Below are positions 33,048 through 41,912 of a DNA stretch of 64,000 bases, one piece after another. The notes beneath the pieces were generated by a model. It did no database searches. It was not told the DNA's origin and saw only the letters and a list, made by a program, of their open reading frames with translations. This DNA is from Algibacter luteus. Its GTDB lineage: Bacteria > Bacteroidota > Bacteroidia > Flavobacteriales > Flavobacteriaceae. The stretch's first letter is position 1; the number at the start of each line of letters is the position of its first letter. The position numbers and the translations under genes were made by a program. Where the stretch lies: contig NZ_FQYK01000002.1 of the NCBI RefSeq assembly GCF_900141715.1, positions 425,495-489,494 on the forward strand, given 5' to 3'.

Positions 33048-34077
33048 ATGACTTAACTGCTGCTATAGCCACAACTAAACAGACAATTATTACAAAACAT
33101 GCCGTTACAATATTAAAACACAATAGCATTGCAACAAATAAGCTAGCTAACCATAGTGGTGCTAAAGTTATAGCTACTGCAAACCTAAACGTAGAAACAA
33201 ACTCAATCTCTTTCACTTTAGGTTTTACTGCAAATTTCCAAATAACATAAGGCACAATAAACACGATGATAAAAAGAAATTTTAAAATTCGACTTAAAAT
33301 GTTCTTTTTCTTAAATTTCTGAATATTATAATTTTCAAAGTTCGATTTGATACAAGCATTAACAGCTTTAGGATCTAAAAAATCGAAATTTAAGTCTTCT
33401 AATCGCTTTAAAGTTTCCTGATAGCTTTCCGAGGGTATATGGGTTGTTAGTTGCGTGATTTCAGCATGAATTCTAGCCTTTAACTCCATAACATCATTAT
33501 TTCTGTTGTCTGAAATAAATTGAGTTGCCGCTATTGGCTTGCCGAAATAAACCGATGTACTATCTGGAAATTTGTGAGCGTGCCTATAGTTAACACCAAC
33601 AGGAAGTAGTTGTAAATCGAGATTAGGATGCTTTTCTAAAGTATCAAAAACTATTCTTGTAAACCCTTTACTTAATGGTCTAACCGTTCGGTTTAAATTA
33701 TGATTGCCTTCAGGAAAAATAACAACGCACGCATTTTCAGTTAATAATTCAGAGCAAGCTTCAAAAATTGCATTATTGTTGCTAATGTTTCCCCAACCGT
33801 CCCTAATTCTATACACCGGAAGCATTTGTAAACTTTTCAAAATTTTAGCTATTAGAGGCTTTTTAAAAACAGCCGCCCTTGTTAAAAAATAGGAAAATCT
33901 ACCAGATTTTGTTGCAATAATTAATGCATCTAAAAGTGCATTTTGGTGGTTACTTAATAATAAAATAGGTTTGTTTTTCGGAACATATTTTACATCATAA
34001 ATTTTTATCCTTCTGAAATAGAAAAACATCCCTACGCTTAAATACGCCCTTACAAAAGTTAACCATAAAAATTTCAA
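33046..34077 (-). CDS. Lysophospholipid (PlsC-like) acyltransferase
   Basis: I place the start at TTG 34077, overlapping the stop of the transporter gene as TTGA. It gives KFLWLTFVRAYLSVGMFF, the usual family beginning and 343 residues; an ATG at 34140 would add 21 residues fully inside the upstream gene. The acyltransferase motif is LLSNHQNALLDAL (His and Asp separated by five residues, as in the Bacteroidetes subfamily), with VVIFPEGNHN as the substrate motif. The C-terminal 80 residues carry two or three membrane helices. It acylates lysophosphatidate or a similar lipid. Confidence 0.87.
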   Translation of the reverse strand: MKFLWLTFVRAYLSVGMFFYFRRIKIYDVKYVPKNKPILLLSNHQNALLDALIIATKSGRFSYFLTRAAVFKKPLIAKILKSLQMLPVYRIRDGWGNISNNNAIFEACSELLTENACVVIFPEGNHNLNRTVRPLSKGFTRIVFDTLEKHPNLDLQLLPVGVNYRHAHKFPDSTSVYFGKPIAATQFISDNRNNDVMELKARIHAEITQLTTHIPSESYQETLKRLEDLNFDFLDPKAVNACIKSNFENYNIQKFKKKNILSRILKFLFIIVFIVPYVIWKFAVKPKVKEIEFVSTFRFAVAITLAPLWLASLFVAMLLCFNIVTACFVIIVCLVVAIAAVKS

Positions 34078-34979
34078 ACTACCGCTGTTTTTTGTGCTGA
34101 CCAATAAAAGGCTAATAAGAGCCCTGAAATAATATGCCAAATACCCCAGAATGCCGCTAAAATAGCCATTCCTCCTAGTCCGTTAAAGAACGAAAATATG
34201 AGTAACAATCCTAATCCTGAGTTTTGAATTCCTGTTTCAATGGCTAAAGTTTTTTGATTTTTTAATGATAAGCCTAACATTCTCGCAATAAAAAAACCTA
34301 ATGCCAACGCCAGAATATTATGCCCAATTCCTATTAATAAAACATGATGAATGTAAGCATTAAAAACATCTATATTCTGTGAAAAAGCAACAATAACAAT
34401 GGCAGCAAACACAAAAATCGACAACGGTTTTAATATTTTAGAGAGCTTTAGCGCTAGGTTTTCAAATTTATATCTGAAAAGCATTCCTAACACCAGAGGA
34501 ATACCCAATATTAGAGTTACTAATTTTACTAACTCTGATGAATTTAATTCCACAGTCTTTAAAATATCAGATGTTGGCTGATAGAGTTCACTGTAAAAGT
34601 GAAAATTAAATGGCGTCATAAATACTGCTAAAAACGTTGCAAAAGCAGTAAGACTAACTGATAGTGCCGTATTACCTTTAGCCAAATGTGTCATGAAATT
34701 AGATATATTGCCACCAGGACAAGCGGCAACCATAAACATCCCCAAAGCTATACTTGGCTTTGGGTTTAGTAAAACAACTAATAGAAAAGTGGCAAGTGGC
34801 AATAGTACAAACTGGCATAATACTCCAACTACAACTAACTTAGGTTGTTTGAATAATTGTTTAAAATCATTTGGAGTGATACCCAAAGCAACTCCAAACA
34901 TCACCACTGCCAGAGCAATATTTAAAACCCATAATCCGCTACTATCGAAGTTTATTCGAACATTATCTAACTCTTGCAT
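34074..34979 (-). CDS. Bile acid:sodium symporter (BASS) family transporter
   Basis: 301 residues with about nine hydrophobic helices. The family crossover motif is present as FMVAACPGGNISNFMTHLAKGN near 82 and the second as GIQNSGLGLLLIFSFF near 244, both known to shape the two Na+ sites. Bacterial members move small organic acids such as pantoate, pyruvate or keto acids rather than bile acids. The start is 3 bp after the stop of the CsaA-like gene, and its stop overlaps the acyltransferase start. Confidence 0.9.
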   Translation of the reverse strand: MQELDNVRINFDSSGLWVLNIALAVVMFGVALGITPNDFKQLFKQPKLVVVGVLCQFVLLPLATFLLVVLLNPKPSIALGMFMVAACPGGNISNFMTHLAKGNTALSVSLTAFATFLAVFMTPFNFHFYSELYQPTSDILKTVELNSSELVKLVTLILGIPLVLGMLFRYKFENLALKLSKILKPLSIFVFAAIVIVAFSQNIDVFNAYIHHVLLIGIGHNILALALGFFIARMLGLSLKNQKTLAIETGIQNSGLGLLLIFSFFNGLGGMAILAAFWGIWHIISGLLLAFYWSAQKTAVV

Positions 34980-34982
34980 ATT

Positions 34983-35318
34983 TTAATTTACCGAAGTACC
35001 GTTTTTTACCTTATCTTCTGGATTAAGGAGAATCACATCTTTTCCATCAACAGCGCCCAACACTAAACATTCACTCATAAATTTTGCAATTTGCTTTTTA
35101 GGAAAGTTTACTACAGCAACAATTTGCTTGTTTAATAAGTCTTCTTTTTTGTATAATGTTGTAATTTGAGCTGAAGATTTTTTAATGCCTAAATCGCCAA
35201 AATCAATAGTCAGTTGGTACGCGGGGTTTCTAGCTTCTAAAAAATCGTTGACTTCAATTATGGTTCCAATCCTTAAATCAACTTTAGTAAAATCATCAAA
35301 AGTTATTGTTTCATTCAT
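34983..35318 (-). CDS. csaA: CsaA-type tRNA-binding domain protein
   Basis: 111 residues, a single OB-fold tRNA-binding domain: FDDFTKVDLRIGTIIEVNDF, AYQLTIDFGDLGIKKSSAQI and NKQIVAVVNFPKKQIAKFMS. The length and pattern match CsaA, a dimeric protein with chaperone-like and tRNA-binding activity. It is the first gene of a three-gene minus-strand unit and divergent from the thioredoxin-like gene (47-bp gap). Confidence 0.9.
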   Translation of the reverse strand: MNETITFDDFTKVDLRIGTIIEVNDFLEARNPAYQLTIDFGDLGIKKSSAQITTLYKKEDLLNKQIVAVVNFPKKQIAKFMSECLVLGAVDGKDVILLNPEDKVKNGTSVN

Positions 35319-35365
35319 TTTTTAAAAATACAAATAATGTCGAACTTTGAATAAAACTTTTTAAT

Positions 35366-35923
35366 ATGGCACGTACACCCTCAAATATGCTTCCTTTAGG
35401 TACCAAAGCACCTAATTTTTCGATTATAGATTCAATTTCAAATAAAGTTTTATGTCTTGATGATTTAAAAGGAATAAAAGGAACGGTTATTATGTTTATA
35501 TGTAACCACTGCCCTTTTGTAATTCATGTTAATTCGGAGTTAGTTAAAGTTGCTAATACTTACGCGGACAAAGGCATCAGTTTTGTTGCGATTTCTAGTA
35601 ACGATGCTATTAATTACCCACAAGATTCACCGGAAAAAATGAAAATTCATGCTAAAAACGAAGATTACCCTTTTCCATATTTATATGATGAAACACAAGA
35701 AGTAGCTAAAGCATATGATGCCGCTTGTACTCCAGATTTATATGTTTTTGATGATAAATTAGAATTAGTTTATAGAGGGCAGTTGGATGATTCTAGACCA
35801 GGAAATGGTATACCGCTTACAGGTAAGGATTTAAGACATGCACTGGATTGTTTAATTGAAGGAAAAGAGAATAAAACTGAACAAAAACCAAGTATTGGTT
35901 GTAATATTAAATGGAAGCATTAA
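35366..35923 (+). CDS. Thioredoxin-fold (AhpC/TSA-like) protein with CNHC motif
   Basis: 185 residues. The fold starts LGTKAPNFSIIDSISNK and the redox motif is C46-N-H-C49 in FICNHCPFVIHV; the strand GISFVAISSNDAINYPQDSP and cis-Pro segment CTPDLYVF follow. This subfamily (thioredoxin family, PA2830-like) is widespread; the partner is unknown. No signal peptide is present, so it should be cytosolic. Its last 4 bases overlap the convergent GNAT gene. Confidence 0.88.
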   Translation: MARTPSNMLPLGTKAPNFSIIDSISNKVLCLDDLKGIKGTVIMFICNHCPFVIHVNSELVKVANTYADKGISFVAISSNDAINYPQDSPEKMKIHAKNEDYPFPYLYDETQEVAKAYDAACTPDLYVFDDKLELVYRGQLDDSRPGNGIPLTGKDLRHALDCLIEGKENKTEQKPSIGCNIKWKH

Positions 35924-36405
35924 CGTAGTTTTAACTGCCAAATGCCAATATTTTGCCATTCACCGAATTTCAACCCAACTTCTTTTAAGTGTGCGACTTG
36001 CTCAAATCCGAATTTCTCATGAAGATTTATGCTAGCCTCGTTCGGAACGGTTAAAACTCCTAATACGGTATGCAAATCTGTTTCTTTTAACAGTCTTATT
36101 AATTCGGCATATAGTTTAGAACCTATTTGCTTCCCATGGGCGGTATGCTTGACGTAAACCGTAGATTCTGCGGTATAATTATAGGCAGGTCGTGGTCTAA
36201 AACGGCTGCCGTATGCAAACCCTAAAATTTCATTGTTCTCTTCATAAACAATATAAGGGTATTCGAAAACGATATGATTAATTTTATCCGTGAATGTTTC
36301 AAGTGATAATGGGTCAATATCAAAATTAACCGTAGTATTTAATACATAATAATTGTAAATATCCAGTAATGCTGACGCATCATCAATATGGACAGATCTA
36401 ATCAT
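35920..36405 (-). CDS. GNAT acetyltransferase, phosphinothricin/methionine-sulfoximine acetyltransferase type
   Basis: 161 residues. The order IRSVHIDDASALLDIYNYYV, AYGSRFRPRPAYNYTAESTV, YVKHTAHGKQIGSKLYAELI and GVLTVPNEASINLHEKFGFE is that of Pat/MddA-type N-acetyltransferases, with the acetyl-CoA loop HGKQIG. These acetylate phosphinothricin, methionine sulfoximine or similar amino acids. The gene directly follows the DinB-like gene on the same strand (their ends abut) and probably shares its transcript. Confidence 0.9.
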   Translation of the reverse strand: MIRSVHIDDASALLDIYNYYVLNTTVNFDIDPLSLETFTDKINHIVFEYPYIVYEENNEILGFAYGSRFRPRPAYNYTAESTVYVKHTAHGKQIGSKLYAELIRLLKETDLHTVLGVLTVPNEASINLHEKFGFEQVAHLKEVGLKFGEWQNIGIWQLKLR

Positions 36406-36951
36406 TTAACTCCAGCCTTTACGTTTTATTAAATTTTCAATATGCGCATAATGATGATTACTATGCCATGCATAATTACCAACATTAAAACCTAGGGCTA
36501 CTTCATTATTGGTTTCTGGATGAATAAAGCATTTCTTTAGATCATTTTCAGACAACGTTTTTAACAAATACACTAGTTTATAATGAATCGCTTTAAGGTG
36601 ATTTAAAGACATTTCTAAAGGAGCTGTTTTAGAATCCATAAGTTCTGCCCATCGTTCTTCATAATAAGCTTTAATAACTGGTTTCTCTTCTGTTAAGGCC
36701 CATTTGAATCGTGTATAGCTATGATGATGACTATCGGATAGATGATGAACCACCTGCCTAATGGTCCAGCCATCCGGTCTATATTGAGTATCAAGTTGGT
36801 TATTAGATAAGTCTATTACCAAATTTTCTAATCGGTTTGGAAAATGCTCTAAAATAGAAATCCAACTTTCAATATGTTGTTTTGAAATGTTATTAGGGCA
36901 ATCAAACTGCCCAATAGGATACTTTAATCTTTCTAGCTCTTGTTCTGTCAT
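36406..36951 (-). CDS. YfiT/BstA-like DinB-fold metalloprotein
   Basis: I place the start at ATG 36951 (MTEQELERLKYPIGQF), which gives 181 residues and the conserved family opening; an ATG at 36969 adds six residues. The four-helix DinB fold carries histidines suited to a metal site: HHLSDSHHH near 65 and WHSNHHYAHI near 163, as in Bacillus YfiT. YfiT was described as a metal-dependent hydrolase and relatives as bacillithiol S-transferases. Confidence 0.88.
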   Translation of the reverse strand: MTEQELERLKYPIGQFDCPNNISKQHIESWISILEHFPNRLENLVIDLSNNQLDTQYRPDGWTIRQVVHHLSDSHHHSYTRFKWALTEEKPVIKAYYEERWAELMDSKTAPLEMSLNHLKAIHYKLVYLLKTLSENDLKKCFIHPETNNEVALGFNVGNYAWHSNHHYAHIENLIKRKGWS

Positions 36952-36972
36952 AAGAACAAATATAGACAATTG

Positions 36973-37395
36973 CTAAGAGATTTCTATCAAGCCTTGTTTA
37001 ACATAATTTACAGCTTCATATAAATTAGAAAAATGCCTAATTTCCTTTTTGAAAAATAGTTTTTCTATCATAGAATTTAAATACCCTGCTTTGTTTTGTG
37101 AAACCACACAATAGGCTTTTACTTTATAGTTAGATTTATAAAACTTCAACCAATCTGCTGCCACAAGTGAATATGAATTGATTCGATTAGAAATATATAC
37201 CACATCAGAGCCATCCGAATTATAAAATGCCCCAATATCTTCAACCATAAGTTTTATTTGATTTTCCCAACTTATAACTTCACCTCTACAAAATTGAGAA
37301 ATTACAAATTCTTTAAAAATAAAAACATTTCCAAAGGAATAATTAATCTCTTTTAAGCAATCTTTATACAATTCTGTATTCACAATACTAATCAT
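36973..37395 (-). CDS. Uncharacterised STAS/SpoIIAA-like protein
   Basis: The ATG at 37395 (MISIVNTELYKDCLKEI) gives 140 residues; an upstream ATG at 37485 would add 30 hydrophobic residues that overlap the terminator region of the neighbouring gene, so I reject it. Alternating strands and helices (YSFGNVFIFKEFVISQF, DVVYISNRINSYSLVAADWL, KAYCVVSQNKAGYLNSMIE) resemble SpoIIAA/STAS-like proteins of Flavobacteria. No catalytic motif is evident. Confidence 0.65.
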   Translation of the reverse strand: MISIVNTELYKDCLKEINYSFGNVFIFKEFVISQFCRGEVISWENQIKLMVEDIGAFYNSDGSDVVYISNRINSYSLVAADWLKFYKSNYKVKAYCVVSQNKAGYLNSMIEKLFFKKEIRHFSNLYEAVNYVKQGLIEIS

Positions 37396-37476
37396 GCCGT
37401 AAAAATATACAGAATGACTTACTAGATTAATAATATTCGACCAAATAGTAATTAAAAAAGTTAAAGAAACGATATA

Positions 37477-37502
37477 AAAAAACACCCTTAAAGGGTGTTT
37501 TT
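37477..37502. terminator. Intrinsic terminator for PPIase gene
   Basis: AAAAACACCCTT pairs with AAGGGTGTTTTT, nearly without loop, 43 bp beyond the stop of the minus-strand PPIase gene. Confidence 0.8.
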
Positions 37503-37544
37503 AATTTATTGATTCTAATTTAATTCGTATTTGTAAGAATGTTA

Positions 37545-38477
37545 TTATTTCACATCCATAAGTTCAACATCAAATACTAATGTTGCATCTGGTGGTATTA
37601 CGCCACCTGCTCCTGCACTTCCATAAGCTAAGTTGCTAGGTATTACTAATCTAGCTTTATCACCTACTTTTAATAATTGAATACCTTCATCCCAACCTGG
37701 AATAACTTGACCAACGCCAAGTGGAAAATCTATTGGTGCATTTCGTTTATATGAAGAATCGAACACAGTTCCGTCTGATAATTGACCTTTGTAATGTACA
37801 GAAACTGTTTTTCCTTTTTCTGCTTTGACCCCAGCACCTTCTTGAATGATTTGGTAACGTAAACCACTTTCAGTTTTACTAAAACCTGCTGCTAATTTAT
37901 CCAGCTCCGCTTCTGCGGCAGCTTTAGCCTCAGCTAATCTTTTTTCTCTTGAGCCTTCAAAAGTTCGAAAAGCTTCAACAGCATTGAACGCTTCTGCCTC
38001 AGTTCCTTGTCTTAAAATCTCAATACTTTCAATTTTATCACCTTGTGCGATGGCATCAACTACTTCTTGACCGTGCTCTACTTTTCCAAAAACGGTATGC
38101 TTATTATCTAACCATGGTGTTTCAATATGAGTTATAAAAAACTGACTACCGTTAGTTCCAGGTCCTGCATTTGCCATAGACAATACTCCAGGTCCGTCGT
38201 GCTTTAAATCTGGGTGAAATTCATCATCAAATTGATATCCAGGATTTCCAGCACCTGAACCTTGTGGGCATCCACCTTGAACCATAAAATCCGGTATCAC
38301 TCTATGAAATTTTAAACCGTCATAGTAAGGTGTGCCTTGAGGTTTTACTTTATTTTCTAGATTTCCTTCTGCTAAAGCCACAAAGTTACCTACTGTTCCA
38401 GGGGTTTTTGTGTATTCTAAAGCAATAAGAATTTCTCCTTTTGTTGTATTAAATTTTGCGTATAAGCCGTCTTGCAT
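37545..38477 (-). CDS. Peptidyl-prolyl isomerase, cyclophilin-FKBP fusion
   Basis: 310 residues with two PPIase types. The cyclophilin domain spans 1-150 (GLKFHRVIPDFMVQGGCPQG, GVLSMANAGPGTNGSQFFIT, LDNKHTVFGKV). An alanine/glutamate-rich helix (SREKRLAEAKAAAEAELDKL) links it to an FKBP domain at about 205-310 (GKTVSVHYKGQLSDGTVFDS, PLGVGQVIPGWDEGIQLLKV, IPSNLAYG). Both sites look complete. The form is common in Bacteroidetes. No signal peptide is present. A -7 box TATATTTG lies on the minus strand at 38507-38500. Confidence 0.95.
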   Translation of the reverse strand: MQDGLYAKFNTTKGEILIALEYTKTPGTVGNFVALAEGNLENKVKPQGTPYYDGLKFHRVIPDFMVQGGCPQGSGAGNPGYQFDDEFHPDLKHDGPGVLSMANAGPGTNGSQFFITHIETPWLDNKHTVFGKVEHGQEVVDAIAQGDKIESIEILRQGTEAEAFNAVEAFRTFEGSREKRLAEAKAAAEAELDKLAAGFSKTESGLRYQIIQEGAGVKAEKGKTVSVHYKGQLSDGTVFDSSYKRNAPIDFPLGVGQVIPGWDEGIQLLKVGDKARLVIPSNLAYGSAGAGGVIPPDATLVFDVELMDVK

Positions 38478-38546
38478 GATTCTAATTTTTAAGAAAGTGC
38501 AAATATAGCAAACAAAGTGTGAAGTATAAAGTTAGAATGACAAAGT

Positions 38547-40751
38547 TTAATTGGCAACTTCGCTTATAAACTTTATGCGGTAAAGTCGTAATTCTTCATG
38601 ATCATAATCACCATCAAACTCTTCAATAGCGGCATCAATACTATCAGATTCAGATTCCATAAAATAGTCATGAATTTCTTCTTGTTGATCTTCATCTAAA
38701 ATATCGTGCAACCAATAATCAATGTTTAATTTTGTACCAGAGTATACGATAGCTTCCATTTCTTTGATAAACTCTTCCATAGACATCCCTTTAGAACTGG
38801 CAATATCATCAAGAGGTAATTTCCTATCTATATTCTGAATGATGTAAAGTTTATTTGCAGAGTTACTACCTGTAGATTTTACAACCAAATCGTCTGGACG
38901 AATAATATCGTTTTCATCGACATACTTTTCAATTAAAGCTACAAAATCTTTACCGTATTTTTTCGCCTTTCCTTCACCTACACCATGCACGTTAGAGAGT
39001 TCAGTGAGATTAATTGGGTATTTTAATGCCATATCTTCCAATGAAGGGTCTTGAAAAATCACAAATGGTGGAACGCCTAACTTTTTAGCGTTCTTTTTTC
39101 GCAAATCTTTAAGCATCCCCATTAACACTTCATCTGCCACAGCCCCTCCGCCTTTAGCAGCGGTTATAATCGTGCCGTCTTCTTGCTCTCCTTCAAAAAC
39201 ATGATCTTCGGTCATCATAAAAGATTTCGGATTTTTAATAAAATCTTTACCCTCTTGGGTTAATTTTATAACGCCGTAAGTTTCAATATCCTTTCGAAGG
39301 AAACCTGCAACCAATACTTGCCTTAATAACGCCATCCAATATTTATTGTCTTTTTGCTTTCCGGAACCAAAAAATGGTTGTTCGTTAGTTTTATGCGAGT
39401 TAATTAAAGCGTTTTCTTTTCCAATAATAACATTAACTAAATCTTTCGATTTGTACTTTTCGTTGGTTTTATCGATGATCTCGAGCATTAATTTTACTTG
39501 ATCTTGGGCTTCAACTTTCTTTTTAGGATGTCTTACATTATCATCCATATCGCCACCTTCACCTGTTTTGTTATCAAATTCTTCACCAAAATAATGAAGT
39601 ATAAACTTCCTCCTTGAAATAGATGTTTCGGCAAATGCAACAACTTCTTGCAACAAGGCTTGTCCTATTTCTTGTTCAGCCACAGGCTTACCAGACATAA
39701 ATTTCTCAAGCTTTTCTATATCCTTGTACGCGTAATATGCTAAACAGTGTCCTTCGCCGCCATCCCTTCCGGCTCTTCCTGTTTCTTGGTAATAACTCTC
39801 AATACTTTTAGGAATATCATGATGAATTACAAAACGCACATCGGGCTTATCTATACCCATACCAAAAGCAATGGTAGCAACAACCACATCAACATCTTCC
39901 ATTAAAAATTTATCTTGATGACTGGAGCGTGTTTTAGCATCTAACCCAGCGTGATAAGGCACTGCATTTATACCATTAACCTGCAATACTTGCGCAAGTT
40001 CTTCAACACGTTTTCTGCTCAAACAGTAAACAATACCAGATTTATTATCGTTTTGTTTTATAAATCGGATAATATCAACATCAACGTTTTTAGTTTTTGG
40101 TCGAACTTCGTAATACAAATTTGGTCTGTTAAAAGAAGCTTTAAAGGTTTTTGCATTATGAATACCAAGGTTTTTAATAATATCTTCTTGAACTTTTGGA
40201 GTTGCTGTAGCCGTTAAGCCTATTATGGGAATATTATCGCCTATGCGCTTGATGATATGGCGTAAATTTCGATATTCTGGCCTAAAATCATGCCCCCATT
40301 CACTAATACAATGCGCCTCATCAATAGCCATAAAAGATATTTTTACAGACCTGAGAAAATCAACATTCTCTTCTTTGGTAAGCGATTCTGGCGCTACATA
40401 AAGTAACTTAGTAATACCATTAACAATATCCGTTTTAACTTGCTTAATTTCGGTTTTATTTAAAGAAGAATTTAATACATGTGCAACACCATTCTCTTTT
40501 GAAACACCTCGAATAGCATCCACTTGATTTTTCATCAATGCAATTAAAGGGGAAACAACAATTGCTGTGCCATCTTGCATAAGAGCAGGCAATTGGTAAC
40601 ACAATGATTTACCACCACCTGTAGGCATGATTACGAACGTGTGATTTCCTGATAATATACTTTCTACAACGCCTTCTTGAAGTCCTTTGAATTTATTAAA
40701 TCCAAAATATTTTTTTAGTGAAGCATGCAAGTCACTCTTTGATATGGACAT
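38547..40751 (-). CDS. recQ: ATP-dependent DNA helicase RecQ
   Basis: 734 residues. Motif 0 and I: FKGLQEGVVESI and TGGGKS (44-49); DEAH box at 144-147 followed by CISEWGHDFRPEYRNL; motif VI YYQETGRAGRDG. Then the RQC winged-helix region and an HRDC-type segment (LKDLRKKNAKKLGVPPFVIF, NLTELSNVHGVGEGKAKKYG). The acidic tail (about 100 residues, DEDQQEEIHDYFMESESDSI) is beyond the E. coli length. It unwinds DNA with 3'-5' polarity in recombination repair. It is divergent from the kdsD/kpsF-like gene. Confidence 0.96.
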   Translation of the reverse strand: MSISKSDLHASLKKYFGFNKFKGLQEGVVESILSGNHTFVIMPTGGGKSLCYQLPALMQDGTAIVVSPLIALMKNQVDAIRGVSKENGVAHVLNSSLNKTEIKQVKTDIVNGITKLLYVAPESLTKEENVDFLRSVKISFMAIDEAHCISEWGHDFRPEYRNLRHIIKRIGDNIPIIGLTATATPKVQEDIIKNLGIHNAKTFKASFNRPNLYYEVRPKTKNVDVDIIRFIKQNDNKSGIVYCLSRKRVEELAQVLQVNGINAVPYHAGLDAKTRSSHQDKFLMEDVDVVVATIAFGMGIDKPDVRFVIHHDIPKSIESYYQETGRAGRDGGEGHCLAYYAYKDIEKLEKFMSGKPVAEQEIGQALLQEVVAFAETSISRRKFILHYFGEEFDNKTGEGGDMDDNVRHPKKKVEAQDQVKLMLEIIDKTNEKYKSKDLVNVIIGKENALINSHKTNEQPFFGSGKQKDNKYWMALLRQVLVAGFLRKDIETYGVIKLTQEGKDFIKNPKSFMMTEDHVFEGEQEDGTIITAAKGGGAVADEVLMGMLKDLRKKNAKKLGVPPFVIFQDPSLEDMALKYPINLTELSNVHGVGEGKAKKYGKDFVALIEKYVDENDIIRPDDLVVKSTGSNSANKLYIIQNIDRKLPLDDIASSKGMSMEEFIKEMEAIVYSGTKLNIDYWLHDILDEDQQEEIHDYFMESESDSIDAAIEEFDGDYDHEELRLYRIKFISEVAN

Positions 40752-40946
40752 GAATTGAATAAAATTATTGTTTTAATTACATCTCTCTTATGCCGAAACA
40801 TGGGTTAGTTAATTTCATAAAGCATTTAGAGAACCCTCATATTTTTTTCGTTAGTTTTGTAACTAATTTTCAAATTACAACAAATTTTAATTTGATTTAC
40901 ACTAAAGATAACAAAATCTTTAAAAATGAACCAAAAATAATAAATT

Positions 40947-41912
40947 TTGAAAAACAAAAATTCTATTATTGACATAGCTAAACAGACTATTGAAATGGAG
41001 GCTAATGCCATTTCAAACTTGTCAAACCTTATAACTAATGATTTTGCACAGGCCACGGAACTTATTTATAATTCTAAAGGGCGTGTCATAATTACAGGCA
41101 TAGGAAAAAGCGCCATTATTGCAAATAAAATTGTTGCCACTTTAAATTCAACAGGAACACCTGCCATTTTTATGCATGCCGCAGATGCCATTCATGGTGA
41201 TTTAGGTTCAATTCTTAAAGATGATGTCGTTATTTGTATTTCTAAAAGTGGAAACACCCCCGAAATTAAAGTCCTAATTCCGCTCATAAAAAGTGCTCAA
41301 AACAAAATGATTGCTATAACTGGTAATAAAGATTCTTTTTTAGGAGAACATGCCGATTATATTTTAAACACCTTTGTTGAAAAAGAAGCTTGCCCAAATA
41401 ATTTAGCACCAACTACCAGTACAACCGCTCAATTAGTTATGGGAGATGCTCTTGCCATATGTTTGTTAGAATTGAGAGGCTTCTCAAAAAACGATTTTGC
41501 AAAATATCACCCAGGAGGTGCATTAGGAAAAAAGTTATACCTAAGAGTTCAAGATATATCCGCTGTTAATGAAAAACCAAAAGTATTACCAACTACCAAT
41601 ATTAAAAATGTAATTATTGAAATTACCGAGAAAATGTTAGGTGTAACTGCGGTTGTTGAAAATGATAAAATTATTGGTATTATTACAGATGGTGATTTAC
41701 GTAGAATGCTAAGTAAAGTTGACGATTTTTCAAAATTAACAGCAAAAGATATCATGAGTGCAAATCCAAAGCGTATTGAGTCTGATGCTATGGCTATAGA
41801 CGCTTTAGAACTTATGGAAACCAACGGCATTTCTCAACTATTAGTTGAGGAACAAGGTAAATACGCCGGAGTGGTGCATTTACACGATTTAATAAAAGAA
41901 GGTATTATATAA
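40947..41912 (+). CDS. KpsF/GutQ-family sugar-phosphate isomerase (arabinose-5-phosphate isomerase)
   Basis: 321 residues starting at TTG 40947, which gives the standard family N-terminus KNKNSIIDIAKQTIEMEA; I see no better ATG. An SIS domain (about 30-180: KGRVIITGIGKSAIIANKIV, CISKSGNTPEIKVLIPLIKS, HPGGALGKKLYLRVQDI) is followed by two CBS domains (210-321). The family interconverts ribulose-5-P and arabinose-5-P for KDO synthesis. The stop overlaps the tatC start by 1 nt. It opens a four-gene unit with tatC, a CMD gene and lptB, combining KDO/LPS supply with export. Confidence 0.93.
   Translation: MKNKNSIIDIAKQTIEMEANAISNLSNLITNDFAQATELIYNSKGRVIITGIGKSAIIANKIVATLNSTGTPAIFMHAADAIHGDLGSILKDDVVICISKSGNTPEIKVLIPLIKSAQNKMIAITGNKDSFLGEHADYILNTFVEKEACPNNLAPTTSTTAQLVMGDALAICLLELRGFSKNDFAKYHPGGALGKKLYLRVQDISAVNEKPKVLPTTNIKNVIIEITEKMLGVTAVVENDKIIGIITDGDLRRMLSKVDDFSKLTAKDIMSANPKRIESDAMAIDALELMETNGISQLLVEEQGKYAGVVHLHDLIKEGII

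Noticed and set aside
36952-36969. Upstream ATG for the YfiT-like gene
   Set aside because: The extra residues MSIFVL are not part of the conserved family start and sit close to the neighbouring gene; ATG 36951 fits better.
37396-37485. 30-residue hydrophobic N-terminal extension of the STAS-like protein considered as a signal or membrane anchor
   Set aside because: It overlaps the terminator hairpin of the PPIase transcript and the AT-rich upstream region; the internal ATG gives the expected soluble length.
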